A DNA stretch of 64,000 nt from Bradyrhizobium algeriense (GCF_003062295.1 NZ_PYCN01000011.1:124001-188000), one strand, 5' to 3'. Shown: positions 48,354 through 56,966, numbered from the stretch's first letter. Made by a program: numbers and translations. Notes: a model not told the origin generated them from the letters alone.

Positions 48354-50222
48354 ATGCGCGCGTTTTTGGGGGTGGTCCTCACGGCCTGGCTGACTTTGCT
48401 GGCTGGCCAGCCCGCGTTTGCCGAGAAGCGCGTGGCGCTGGTGATCGGCAATTCGGCCTACCGGAACGTGGCCAAGCTGAGTAATCCCACGAACGACGCG
48501 GCGGCTGTTGCGTCGATGTTCAAGTCCGCAGGCTTCGACACCGTCGAGTCCAAGCTGAACCTGACCGTCGGCGAGTTGCGCAAGACGCTGCGCGATTTCG
48601 GCAACAGGAGCCGCGATGCGGACGTCGCCGTTGTCTATTATGCCGGCCACGGCATCGAGCTTGATGGCACCAACTATCTGATTCCGGTCGACGCCACGCT
48701 CGAGACGGACGCGGATGTTCTGGACGAGACGCTGCCGCTCGACCGGGTGCTGTTCGCAGTCGAGCCGGCGAAGCAATTGCGGCTGGTGATCCTCGATGCG
48801 TGCCGGGACAACCCGTTCGCCAAAAACATGAAGCGAACGATTGCGTCCCGCGCGATCGGACGGGGATTGGCCAAGGTCGAGCCTTCGAGCCCCAACACCA
48901 TGATCGCCTTTGCGGCGAAGGCCGGATCGACCGCATCCGACGGCGACAGCAAGAACAGCCCGTTTGCGGCCGCGCTGGTCAATCATCTCGCCAAGCCCGG
49001 ACTTGATCTTCGCAAGGCATTTGGCTTCGTGCGCGACGATGTCTTGAAGGCAACAGGCAATGCGCAGGAGCCGTTTGTCTATGGTTCGTTGGGCGGCAAC
49101 GACGTGACGCTCGTGCCAGCCGCGCCTGCAGCCCCAGCCGCTCCAGCCGCCGCATCGACCGATCACGATGCCACCATGCAGCGGTACTACGAATTCGCAC
49201 TTCAGGTCGGCACCAAGCCGGTGTGGGATGCCTTCATCGAGAAATATCCGTCCGGCTTCTTTACGGCACTTGCCAAAGCGCAACGTGACAAGCTCGCGGC
49301 TGAAGCGGCACGGATCGAGGCCACCAACAAGGCCAAGGCTGCACAGGACGAGCAGGCACGACTCGCTATCGAAGGCGCTAAAGCCGCGGAACAGGCAAAG
49401 GCAGCCGAACAAGCCAAGGCGGCCGAAAAAGCACGCATCGCGGCCGAACAGGCGAAAAAGGCCGAAGAGGCGAAAGTAGCGGAAGCCGAGCGTGCGAAGG
49501 CCGCGGCAGAAGCAAAGCTTGCCGAAGCCGAGCGTGCGAAAGCAGCAGCAAAAGCCGCCGAGGAAGCAAAGGCTGCGGAGGCCGCGAGGTTGAAAGCCGC
49601 CGAAGTAGAAAAGGAGCCCGCTGCGAAGAGGGGAAGCGAGAGCAAAATCGCCGCGCTCACGCCGCCGGCCGACCAATCCGATCAGCCCAAGGCGATCGAC
49701 CTCCCTCGCTCCCTACAAGCCGAACTGCGGCGGGTCGGCTGCAACACCGGAGCGGTTGACGGGAACTGGAATGCGGCCTCGCAGCGGTCGCTCGATCTGT
49801 TCAACAAGCACACCGGGATGAAGCTGGAGGTCAAGGTTGCAAGTGTCGATGCACTCGATGTCGTCAGGAGCAAAACCACGCGCGTTTGCCCGCTGATTTG
49901 CGATCATGGGTTCAAGGCCGATGGCGATCGCTGCACGAAGATTACGTGTCGTGCTGGTTACGAGGTCGGCGACGACAACACGTGCGAAAAGATCGAGACG
50001 AAGAAGCCTACTGCAAAGCGCGAAGAACCGAGGGTGCAGCGCGACAAGCCAGAGCGCGGCAAGTTGGAATCGACCCCTTCGAAGCCGCAAGCCTCAGGCC
50101 AGATATTTTGTACCGGTCAGGGATGCAGGCCGGTAGGCAAAGGCTGTAGCATTCAAGTCGTGAGGCCCGGAGCGCCGGGATATGTCTCAGGCGCCAGCGG
50201 CCAGATCGAAGTCTGCAACTGA
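48354..50222 (+). CDS. Secreted caspase-fold protease (peptidase C14), first of a tandem pair
   Basis: This 622-aa protein starts at ATG 48354; the longer frame from 48120 covers the operator region. The signal peptide ends at AFA-EK. The caspase domain follows (residues 24-265) with 'RVALVIGNSAYRNVAKLSNP', His99 in 'YYAGHGIELDG' and Cys150 in 'VILDACRDNPF', a complete dyad. Next are a Pro/Ala linker, a helix 'YYEFALQVGTKPVWDAFIEKYPSGFF', and a long Lys/Ala/Glu coiled coil (about 325-440). A peptidoglycan-binding-like module ('LQAELRRVGCNTGAVDGNWN') and a Cys-rich tail (about 515-622, ten or more Cys) end the protein. Export plus Cys-rich tail suggests a periplasmic enzyme; substrates are unknown. 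Confidence 0.9.
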   Translation: MRAFLGVVLTAWLTLLAGQPAFAEKRVALVIGNSAYRNVAKLSNPTNDAAAVASMFKSAGFDTVESKLNLTVGELRKTLRDFGNRSRDADVAVVYYAGHGIELDGTNYLIPVDATLETDADVLDETLPLDRVLFAVEPAKQLRLVILDACRDNPFAKNMKRTIASRAIGRGLAKVEPSSPNTMIAFAAKAGSTASDGDSKNSPFAAALVNHLAKPGLDLRKAFGFVRDDVLKATGNAQEPFVYGSLGGNDVTLVPAAPAAPAAPAAASTDHDATMQRYYEFALQVGTKPVWDAFIEKYPSGFFTALAKAQRDKLAAEAARIEATNKAKAAQDEQARLAIEGAKAAEQAKAAEQAKAAEKARIAAEQAKKAEEAKVAEAERAKAAAEAKLAEAERAKAAAKAAEEAKAAEAARLKAAEVEKEPAAKRGSESKIAALTPPADQSDQPKAIDLPRSLQAELRRVGCNTGAVDGNWNAASQRSLDLFNKHTGMKLEVKVASVDALDVVRSKTTRVCPLICDHGFKADGDRCTKITCRAGYEVGDDNTCEKIETKKPTAKREEPRVQRDKPERGKLESTPSKPQASGQIFCTGQGCRPVGKGCSIQVVRPGAPGYVSGASGQIEVCN

Positions 50223-50285
50223 GCGGCTGACGAAGTGCGCGGTGTTTGGATCTAGGATTCGGTATGCCGATTTGAAAGTTTTTTG

Positions 50286-52130
50286 ATGCGCGCTTTGCTA
50301 AACATCTTTTTGACGGTCGGGTTCATTTTCCTGGCTAACCAGCCCGCGTTTGCCGAGAAGCGCGTGGCGCTGGTGATCGGCAATTCGGCCTACCGGAACG
50401 TCGCCAAGCTCAGCAATCCAGCGAACGACGCAGCAGCTGTTGCCGCGATGTTCAAGTCGGCAGGCTTTGACACCGTCGAGTCCAAACTGAACCTGACCGT
50501 TGGCGAGTTGCGCAAGACGCTGCGCGATTTCGGCAACAGGAGCCGCGACGCGGATGTCGCGGTTATCTATTATGCCGGGCACGGCATCGAGCTTGATGGC
50601 GCCAACTATCTCATCCCGGTCGACGCGACGCTTGAGACGGATACCGATGTGCTGGACGAGACGCTGTCGCTCGACCGTGTACTGGTTGCGGTCGAGCCGG
50701 CCAAGCAATTGCGGCTGGTGATCCTCGATGCCTGCCGGGACAATCCATTCGCAAAAAGCATGAAGCGGACGATCGCGTCGCGCGCGATCGGCCGGGGACT
50801 TGCCAAGGTCGAGCCTTCCAGCCCCAACACCATGATCGCATTTGCTGCGAAGGCCGGGTCGACCGCATCTGATGGCGATAGCAAAAATAGCCCGTTCGCG
50901 GCCGCGCTGGTCAATCATCTCGCGAAGCCCGGACTTGATCTGCGCAAGGCATTTGGCTTCGTGCGCGACGATGTCTTGAAGGCAACCGGCAATGCGCAGG
51001 AGCCGTTCGTGTACGGCTCGCTGGGTGGCAACGATGTAACGTTGGTCCCGGCCGCGCCTGCAGCGGTTGCTGCGCCGGCCGATCAGGACGCCACGATGCG
51101 GCGCGATTATGAGTTCGCGCTCCAGGTAGCAACCAAGCCCGTCTGGGATGCCTTCATCGAGAAGTATCCGTCAGGTTTTTATACAGCGCTCGCCAAAGCG
51201 CAGCGTGACAAGCTTGCTGCGGAAGCTGCGCGGATCGAAGCTACCAACAAGGCCAAGGCAGCCCAGGACGAGCAGGCGCGGCTCGCGATCGAAGGCGCCA
51301 AGGCCGCCGAACAGGCCAGGGCTGCGGAACAGGCGAAAGCCGCCGAGAAAGCCCGTGTCGCTGCCGAGCTGGCAAAAAAGGCTGAAGAGGCGAAAGTCGC
51401 GGAAGCCGAGCGCGCGAAGGCGGCTGCGCTTGCCAAGGCCGCCGAGAAGGAGGCTGAGCGCGTCAAGGCGGCCGAAGAAGCCAAGGCTGCTGCCGAGGCA
51501 AAAAAGGCTGCTGCAGACGCCAAAGGTGCTGCCGAAAAGAAGGCGAAGGAAGAAAAACTCGCCGCGTTAGCGCCGCCGGCGGACCAATCCGATCAGCCGA
51601 AGGCGATCGATCTTCCCCGCTCGCTCCAGGCCGAACTGCGGCGGGTCGGCTGCAACACCGGTGCGGTGGATGGAAACTGGAATGCGGCCTCGCAGCGCTC
51701 GCTCGATCTGTTCAACAAGCATGCGGGGATGAAGCTGGAGGTCAAGGTTGCGAGCGTCGATGCACTCGATGTCGTCAAGGGCAAGACGACGCGCGTTTGC
51801 CCACTGATTTGCGAGTTTGGTTACAAGGCTGACGGTGATCGCTGCACCAAGATTGCTTGCCGTGCTGGCTACGAGGCCGACGACGACGGAAGGTGCGAGA
51901 AAATCCGAACGAAGAAACCAACAACTAAGCGTGAAGATGCGCAGCCAAGACGCGATGTTCAGGACCGAGCGAAGACTGAAGTCGCGCCATCCAAGCCGCA
52001 GACTTCTTCAGGTCAGATGGTATGCAGTCAACAAGGTTGCAGACCGGTCGCTAAGGGATGCCGTCTAGTGTATGGTGTTGCCAGCCGTACTTACGGCAGT
52101 CCAGCAAACAACATCGAGGTTTGCAATTAA
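50286..52130 (+). CDS. Secreted caspase-fold protease, second of the tandem pair
   Basis: This 614-aa protein is a paralogue of the gene at 48354. The caspase domain is nearly identical, again with His99 and Cys150, as are the 'LQAELRRVGCNTGAVDGNWN' module and the Cys-rich end. Differences are concentrated in the signal peptide, in the linker after residue 260, in the coiled coil (repeat units lost and gained) and in the last 50 residues ('GQMVCSQQGCRPVAKGCRLVYG'). The leader bases before both ATGs are also alike ('tgccgatttg', then a T-run and TGATGCGCGC), so the tandem duplication included the leader. The gap between the genes is 63 bases, so co-transcription is likely. Confidence 0.9.
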   Translation: MRALLNIFLTVGFIFLANQPAFAEKRVALVIGNSAYRNVAKLSNPANDAAAVAAMFKSAGFDTVESKLNLTVGELRKTLRDFGNRSRDADVAVIYYAGHGIELDGANYLIPVDATLETDTDVLDETLSLDRVLVAVEPAKQLRLVILDACRDNPFAKSMKRTIASRAIGRGLAKVEPSSPNTMIAFAAKAGSTASDGDSKNSPFAAALVNHLAKPGLDLRKAFGFVRDDVLKATGNAQEPFVYGSLGGNDVTLVPAAPAAVAAPADQDATMRRDYEFALQVATKPVWDAFIEKYPSGFYTALAKAQRDKLAAEAARIEATNKAKAAQDEQARLAIEGAKAAEQARAAEQAKAAEKARVAAELAKKAEEAKVAEAERAKAAALAKAAEKEAERVKAAEEAKAAAEAKKAAADAKGAAEKKAKEEKLAALAPPADQSDQPKAIDLPRSLQAELRRVGCNTGAVDGNWNAASQRSLDLFNKHAGMKLEVKVASVDALDVVKGKTTRVCPLICEFGYKADGDRCTKIACRAGYEADDDGRCEKIRTKKPTTKREDAQPRRDVQDRAKTEVAPSKPQTSSGQMVCSQQGCRPVAKGCRLVYGVASRTYGSPANNIEVCN

Positions 52131-52229
52131 TGCTGTCGCCACCCGGACGCGGTGCAGCGGCTGCTGAGTGCCGTCGGATGTGTCTGGTTTGAAGTTTCGA
52201 TACTTAACGCTCTGATCGGGGGCTGTGTT

Positions 52230-52676
52230 GTGAAGATATTTTGTGCGGGATTTCTGGCGGCCTTCGTTCTCATGGCGCAGTCGGCGCCGGTCGCCCAAGC
52301 AGGCGTTGTTCTGATCACGCCGGAAGAAGCCCAGCTTCCCACGCCCAAAGGCGTTCATGCCGCTCGCGCCATCACCCGCGGTCCGCGTATCGACCTTGCC
52401 GGTCCTGATGCCAGCGAGGCGCGTTCCCCGCTACGTCTGCAACTCAAATTTCGGGGTTTCGGCGGTGCAACGATCAATCTCGACTCGCTTCGCGTGACTT
52501 ACCTGAAAATGCCGAACGTCGATCTGACGTCGAGAATAAGGCCTTATGCCCAGCCGACCGGCATCGAGATCCCGGACGCCGAAGCCCCGCCGGGCGAACA
52601 TCTGGTTCGCGTGGAAGTCCATGATTCCGAGGGACGACGCACGGCGACGACATTTTTGCTCAGCGTCGCACGCTAG
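52230..52676 (+). CDS. Small secreted beta-rich protein in the caspase operon
   Basis: This is a 148-aa protein. The start is GTG at 52230 after GGGGGCTGTGTT; the signal peptide (KIFCAGFLAAFVLMAQSAPVA) ends at AQA. The mature part looks like a single beta sandwich: 'SPLRLQLKFRGFGGATINLDSLRVTYL', then 'GIEIPDAEAPPGEHLVRVEVHDSEGRRTATTFLLSV', an Ig/PKD-like ending. It has no Cys in the mature region. No known family is recognised. It lies 99 bases after the second caspase and ten bases before the zinc-ribbon gene, so it is probably part of the operon, possibly a binding partner or inhibitor of the proteases. Confidence 0.7.
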   Translation: MKIFCAGFLAAFVLMAQSAPVAQAGVVLITPEEAQLPTPKGVHAARAITRGPRIDLAGPDASEARSPLRLQLKFRGFGGATINLDSLRVTYLKMPNVDLTSRIRPYAQPTGIEIPDAEAPPGEHLVRVEVHDSEGRRTATTFLLSVAR

Positions 52677-52686
52677 AAGGTCAGGG

Positions 52687-52890
52687 ATGCCGGAAACTTG
52701 CTTCTTTTGCAAAACGGAGAAGGATGACCATGCGCTCGTCTGCGCGGCCTGCGGACGGGATACGGCCGTTCCTTTGCCGCTGGCCGCCGAACATCAGGCG
52801 CTGTCGCAAAAGCGCGATCGCTTGCGGGCCGAGCTCGTTGAGGCAAAGGCCCGGCTCGAGTCGCGCCGGCGCAGGCCGATCCGCGCATGA
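52687..52890 (+). CDS. 67-aa zinc-ribbon/coiled-coil protein
   Basis: It encodes MPETCFFCKTEKDDHALVCA, then ACGRDTAVPLP and a charged helix 'ALSQKRDRLRAELVEAKARLE'. Two CxxC knuckles (CFFC and CAAC) form a zinc ribbon. 'DDHALVCAACGRD' closely matches 'DEALVCRHCSRD' in the next protein, so both share one ribbon type. There is no signal peptide, so it is cytoplasmic. The start overlaps no gene but lies ten bases after the previous stop. Confidence 0.75.
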   Translation: MPETCFFCKTEKDDHALVCAACGRDTAVPLPLAAEHQALSQKRDRLRAELVEAKARLESRRRRPIRA

Positions 52891-52960
52891 AGACTGATCC
52901 GGCAAGCCTCGCTCGAATGCTCATGGCGTTCCAATCTTCCACGGACCGACCGGCCGCCTG

Positions 52961-53728
52961 ATGGAATGTCCGTTCTGCGCCGAGACGATCAAGGACGAAG
53001 CTCTCGTCTGCAGGCATTGCAGCAGGGATCTCCGCGTCGTGCAGCCGATTGTGATCGAAAACCAGAACCTCGTGGCGGAGCTGGACCGGCTCCAGCGGGA
53101 GCTGGACCGGGTCAATACGCAACTCGCGTTCCTGGACCGTCCGGTTCACTTCGTGCTGCGGCATGCGGCGCTCTATGTCTTGATCCCATCACTTCTGTTG
53201 CTCGCCGCGCACATCGTTGTGACGATCCTGCTGGATGTTTCCGCAGTCTACCTGCGGATAGCTTCGGTGCTCATCCCGATTCCGTTCGGCGTGATGCTCT
53301 ACGCCGTCACCAAGATCGGGGTAAGGGGCGCCATCGGGTTTGGGATCGCCACGGCCTTCCTCAGCGTGACGGCCATGCTGATCACCATCGGAGTTGTCGA
53401 CAAGGTACCGATCCTGCCCGACAGCCTCCGCGAATGGCGCGAGGCCGTCGAATACGCGCTCAGTATCATGCTGGCCTATTTGACGGGAAATCTGCTGGTC
53501 ATGCTGATCCTTCGTTCGCTGCCGAATGCGATCGCGGCTTCAGGCCGCCCGAGTGCTGTAGCGGTGCGGCTCGCCCGGATGTTTGGCCAGCATGTGGGGC
53601 CGGACGTCATGCGCCGACGGGCGCGCCGGATACAGGAACTGATGAAAACCCTTGGCCCGCTCGCCGGCCTGTTGGTGACGGCCGGCGGATCGATTTACAC
53701 CGGGCTAAAAGGGGTGTTGGGGCACTGA
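52961..53728 (+). CDS. Zinc-ribbon, coiled-coil, multi-helix membrane protein
   Basis: This 255-aa protein begins MECPFCAETIKDEALVCRHC, a zinc ribbon (CPFC and CRHC). It is followed by a short coiled coil ('NLVAELDRLQRELDRVNTQLAFL'), then about four membrane helices ('YVLIPSLLLLAAHIVVTILL', 'IASVLIPIPFGVMLYAV', 'AIGFGIATAFLSVTAMLITIGVV', 'ALSIMLAYLTGNLLVMLIL'). A basic C-terminal part follows ('RRRARRIQELMKTLG') with a last amphipathic helix. It combines a cytoplasmic metal-binding sensor head with a membrane body. Shared ribbon sequence and position tie it to the caspase genes. No function is known. Confidence 0.8.
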   Translation: MECPFCAETIKDEALVCRHCSRDLRVVQPIVIENQNLVAELDRLQRELDRVNTQLAFLDRPVHFVLRHAALYVLIPSLLLLAAHIVVTILLDVSAVYLRIASVLIPIPFGVMLYAVTKIGVRGAIGFGIATAFLSVTAMLITIGVVDKVPILPDSLREWREAVEYALSIMLAYLTGNLLVMLILRSLPNAIAASGRPSAVAVRLARMFGQHVGPDVMRRRARRIQELMKTLGPLAGLLVTAGGSIYTGLKGVLGH

Positions 53729-53820
53729 TAGGGCGAGTGAGGGGGTTTAAATCTCACCCCGCCATCCCCATATAGAGTTCCATGGCACAATGGAAATCAT
53801 CGACCACGCGGCAACCACCG

Positions 53821-53928
53821 ATGACAAAGGACGAGTTGCGTCTGATGCTGGCCGAAGCTGTCCGCAACACGCAACCGAGCCCGGCCCCCAAGCCGAGAGG
53901 CTCGAAGGTCGAGGACGACCAGGCCTAG
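53821..53928 (+). CDS. Possible 35-aa basic peptide
   Basis: It encodes MTKDELRLMLAEAVRNTQPS, then a Pro/Lys-rich end PAPKPRGSKVEDDQA. The helical start looks coding. The stop lies in a palindromic repeat and there is no good ribosome binding site, so this is uncertain. Confidence 0.35.
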   Translation: MTKDELRLMLAEAVRNTQPSPAPKPRGSKVEDDQA

Positions 53929-53965
53929 AGTGGGATGACTTTTCTTCGAATCGTCATCCCACTCT
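53927..53965. repeat. 13-bp inverted repeat
   Basis: AGAGTGGGATGAC and GTCATCCCACTCT are exact reverse complements around 'ttttcttcgaatc'. The hairpin could end transcription of the upstream genes. Confidence 0.75.
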
Positions 53966-53980
53966 ATCTCTTTGATTTAC

Positions 53981-54025
53981 GCATGATCTTTTCGGAAAAC
54001 CGGTACCCACTTTTCCGGATCATGC
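53981..54025. repeat. Dispersed palindrome with GGTACC centre
   Basis: GCATGATC and GATCATGC are the ends; inside, 'ttttcggaaaaccggtaccc' is followed by 'acttttccg'. I recall this unit ('CGGAAAAGTGGGTACCGGTTT') as very common in Rhizobiales intergenic DNA. Confidence 0.8.
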
Positions 54026-54152
54026 TCTAGTTGGCGTCCGTCGATCAGCCGTATTGGATTGATTGCCTACCAGCCAGAAACGAACGTGACTTGCGGCAGC
54101 GATGTCGAGCCGATAGTGCTGTCTTGAACAAGAATTCGAAAGGGAATAGTGG

Positions 54153-54386
54153 ATGCGGATTGCTGCCAAGCCCACCGAACAAGAGATCATCGAGGGGCCG
54201 CAAGCGGTATCCTTTCAGATCGCGAACGGGAACGTGCGGCAGCGCTGCATTCTGCAAACCGAGCTGCCGACGAAGGCGCTGGCCCAAAAATATCTTCTCG
54301 CCAATTGGTCTGTTATCGAAAAGATGGCACGCGATGCGCTCGCGGCGGGAAATCTTGAAGACGGCCAGATCAAACTCGTGGCCTGA
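54153..54386 (+). CDS. 77-aa hypothetical protein
   Basis: It encodes MRIAAKPTEQEIIEGPQAVS, then 'FQIANGNVRQRCILQTELPTKALAQKYLLANWSVIEKMARDAL'. AAGGGAATAGTGG precedes the ATG. The second half is helical. No signal peptide, membrane segment or known motif is seen. The next small gene starts 59 bases downstream and could be co-transcribed. Confidence 0.65.
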   Translation: MRIAAKPTEQEIIEGPQAVSFQIANGNVRQRCILQTELPTKALAQKYLLANWSVIEKMARDALAAGNLEDGQIKLVA

Positions 54387-54445
54387 GTAGTTTCATTGGC
54401 CTGAGCGTTCATCATGAACGCCGGTTTTGGATTGCAGGAGCAGTT

Positions 54446-54625
54446 ATGCTGAAAGATCGCGAGAATATCCTGAATGCGCTCCGCGAGAAGCCGCAGAAGG
54501 CTTACCAACTCATGCGGCGCGCCAATCTCCCGAATGAGGAAGCCTGCCAATCCCTGCTTCTGAAGATGCGCGACGAAGGCCTGGTGAAATTCGACATCCA
54601 CAAGGGGCTATGGCTCATCGGATAG
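54446..54625 (+). CDS. 59-aa winged-helix-like mini-protein
   Basis: The ATG follows GCAGGAGCAGTT, a strong ribosome binding site. The protein MLKDRENILNALREKPQKAY, then 'QLMRRANLPNEEACQSLLLKMRDEGLVKFDIHKGLWLIG', has three helices and a short beta wing, the layout of a minimal winged helix-turn-helix. It is one residue below the length cut-off of many gene callers. It may regulate its small neighbour or the phosphatase gene that is convergent with it. Confidence 0.65.
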   Translation: MLKDRENILNALREKPQKAYQLMRRANLPNEEACQSLLLKMRDEGLVKFDIHKGLWLIG

Positions 54626-54644
54626 TCCGATACATGCGGCGAGG

Positions 54645-56483
54645 TTATTTCCCCGCCGTTTTCTGTTTGCCGCCTTCCGCATCCAGTCCGAGCGTGCGGC
54701 CGGGAAAGCCCGCCGCGTCGAAATAGCGTTGCGAGCCGACGCGCTGGAAGTTGAGCACGGTGCGCAGGCCGTTCGCCGCCGGTTTTGACTTCACGGTGCC
54801 GGCATAGGCGATCGGCGTTGCGCCATTGGGCATGGCTTCGGTCATGACGCGGCCGATCAGCTTGCCCTTCGCCTTTTGCGTCAGTCCCATGATCTTCGCT
54901 GCGGTGGCGCCGACGTCGGCATTGCTGACGGGGAGGGGATCGACATAGCCCGATTTGAAGTCGGGTCCGATCGCCGCCATGAAGTTCATGGTATCGCCGC
55001 GGCTGAAGCTGCCATGCATGCCCTGGCCCTGGCGCAGCACGGTGTCGGCAATCTGCACCGAGCAGTTGGTCGGCTCCTCGCATCCTGACGACCACGACCG
55101 GAAATTGACCACGATCGACGGATGCGGCACGACCGCCTTGCCCTTGAGGCCGAGCTGCGACATCGGCAGCGTGCCGGGGAAATTCCCCAGTTCGTCATCG
55201 ACAAAGAGGCCGCTGACGTAATCCTGTTCAAGCAGCGCCTTGATGGTGCGGTCGGCCAGCTTGCGTTCCTTAGCCGGAATATAGATCAGATCGGATCCCC
55301 CATTGGTGGCGACGACGACGTCGGGCTTTGCCGGATCCTTTCCGAGCAAGCCATTGCCGAACCGGGGATGAGCGTTGTCGGCAACGCGGGCGTTCTTGTC
55401 GTTTGGGTCGTACAGCGGCAGGTTCAGCGCCTTCGCCAGATCGATAGCCACGAAGCCGAGCGGCAGGAAATCCTTCGGCGTATCCTCGTAAGATATCTTT
55501 GCCGCCGGGCTGGTCTTGCTCTCCTTCGAGATCGTCGAGAAGCCGTGATCGGAGGAGACGATGATGTTGGTCGACGCGGCGAGGCCGAGTTCGTCCAGCG
55601 CTTTGCGCAACTGCGCCAGGTTATTGTCGGCGTTCCTGATGCCGGCCATCGAGGTCGGTCCGTTGATGCCCGGCGTGATGGTGTTGAGGCTGTCGCCGGT
55701 ATTGTGCTGGCTGCCGTCGGGATCGCGCGACCAGAACACCAGCACGAACGGCTTGTTGCGCGCCTTGAACATCGGCAATACGACCTTGGCCGCGACGTCG
55801 GCCATGTAGGCCTGCTGCGCGACATTCGCCGTCGTGGTGCCCGGTGTTTTGGCGTCGCCGGCCTTGCTGTTTTCCCCGCGCGGGGTCGTCACCAAGGGGA
55901 GGCCGGCCTTGGTCAGCGCGTCCTTCATTTCATCGGACAGCGGCACGCCATTCTTGCTACCAGTGGAGTCGTCGATCACGATGGAATTCTTGCCACCGTC
56001 GGTATGGTCGAAAAGATAGGTCGGACCAAGCTTGCCGATCGCGGCGGTGCTGTAGCCCTTCTCGCGCGCCATCTTCAAAAGCGTCTCTTCGTTCAAATAG
56101 TCGCCGCCGAAATGCTCGTCGACCTCGAGCAGGACGGGATTGACCTCGAGGAACGGCGTCACCGTGTTGTTGGCGTGGGCGATGGGGCGGCCGGTGTAGA
56201 TCGTGTTGCTGAAGGTGCCGGTATCGCCGAGGTAATGGCCGCTGGCCATCGCCGAGCCGTTCGCCATGGTGAAGGTCGGGAACAGCGAATGCGAGTTCTT
56301 GAAATTGACGCCCTTGTCGCGCACCTCGGCCATCGCAGGCGCGGTCTGCGGCGTCACGATGCGCCCGCGCAAACCATCAGGCACGAACAGGATCAGGTTA
56401 CGCGGGGTGGCGTTTTGCGCGGATGCCGAGCCTGCGATGAGTGCGATCAGACCGGCTGATAGCAACAGGGTTGTGTGGCGCAT
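54645..56483 (-). CDS. Secreted alkaline-phosphatase-superfamily phosphodiesterase (NPP type)
   Basis: This is a 612-aa enzyme. The ATG at 56483 follows GGGGGAACCAG; signal peptide MRHTTLLLSAGLIALIAGSA, ending SAQ. The metal and nucleophile sites of type I phosphodiesterases are seen: Asp35 in 'LFVPDGLRG', the nucleophile Thr in 'FPTFTMANGSAMASGHYLG', 'FWSRDPDGSQHN' with Asp and His, and 'SSDHGFSTI' with the second metal pair. The C-terminal 150 residues include 'HGSFSRGDTMNFMAAIGPDFKSG', typical of phosphoglycerate-mutase/NPP enzymes. It would cleave phosphodiesters in the periplasm. Confidence 0.92.
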   Translation of the reverse strand: MRHTTLLLSAGLIALIAGSASAQNATPRNLILFVPDGLRGRIVTPQTAPAMAEVRDKGVNFKNSHSLFPTFTMANGSAMASGHYLGDTGTFSNTIYTGRPIAHANNTVTPFLEVNPVLLEVDEHFGGDYLNEETLLKMAREKGYSTAAIGKLGPTYLFDHTDGGKNSIVIDDSTGSKNGVPLSDEMKDALTKAGLPLVTTPRGENSKAGDAKTPGTTTANVAQQAYMADVAAKVVLPMFKARNKPFVLVFWSRDPDGSQHNTGDSLNTITPGINGPTSMAGIRNADNNLAQLRKALDELGLAASTNIIVSSDHGFSTISKESKTSPAAKISYEDTPKDFLPLGFVAIDLAKALNLPLYDPNDKNARVADNAHPRFGNGLLGKDPAKPDVVVATNGGSDLIYIPAKERKLADRTIKALLEQDYVSGLFVDDELGNFPGTLPMSQLGLKGKAVVPHPSIVVNFRSWSSGCEEPTNCSVQIADTVLRQGQGMHGSFSRGDTMNFMAAIGPDFKSGYVDPLPVSNADVGATAAKIMGLTQKAKGKLIGRVMTEAMPNGATPIAYAGTVKSKPAANGLRTVLNFQRVGSQRYFDAAGFPGRTLGLDAEGGKQKTAGK

Positions 56484-56631
56484 CTGGTTCCCCCACAGAA
56501 AGGCAGTTGCGGCGATCCGCCGCAACTTTCCGTTTAGTTTTGCTCTGCGACAGGATTGTTACATTGTGTGGAACCGGCCTCAAGGGCGGGCAGCAAGCGT
56601 CCGCGCCCCGTCAAAGGTTGGGCCTCGCGTA

Positions 56632-56657
56632 GGAAACATCGGAGCCCTGGCGCCGTT
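56632..56657 (+). promoter_or_regulatory. EcfG-like stress promoter of the CsbD-like gene
   Basis: GGAAAC at 56632 and CGTT at 56654-56657 are 16 bases apart, one base from the EcfG consensus. The start codon is 22 bases downstream, giving a very short leader. Confidence 0.5.
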
Positions 56658-56678
56658 CTCATTGGCAGGAGGCCAGCC

Positions 56679-56966
56679 ATGAGCAAGTTCCAACAGAAAG
56701 CCGAAGCCCAGACCAAACAGATCATCGGCCAAATGCTCGGCGACGAGCTGCTGGTGAAGGAAGGCAAGGAGCAGCAACGCGAGGCGGCGGAGCCGGGACG
56801 CGGTCACGATGACGAGGGCGGCCATGACCAAGGCATCGTCCGCGACGAACGCGGACAGGAGCAGCCGCGGGACAAGGAGCGTGCCCAGCGTGTGAGCCGA
56901 GTGGACCGCGGCGGCGATCCGCCGGGGAAGAAGGGTCGGCCCAGGCGCGCCTCATCAGTTACCTGA
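56679..56966 (+). CDS. CsbD-like stress protein with charged tail
   Basis: This is a 95-aa protein. The ATG follows GGCAGGAGGCCAGCC. The N-terminus 'MSKFQQKAEAQTKQIIGQML' and 'GDELLVKEGKEQQREA' resemble CsbD-type small stress proteins (KxQQ..GxxxGDxxLxxEGK). The tail is Gly/Asp/Arg-rich and probably disordered. The upstream element looks like an EcfG promoter, in line with the general stress role of CsbD proteins. A hairpin terminator follows at 57004. Confidence 0.75.
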   Translation: MSKFQQKAEAQTKQIIGQMLGDELLVKEGKEQQREAAEPGRGHDDEGGHDQGIVRDERGQEQPRDKERAQRVSRVDRGGDPPGKKGRPRRASSVT

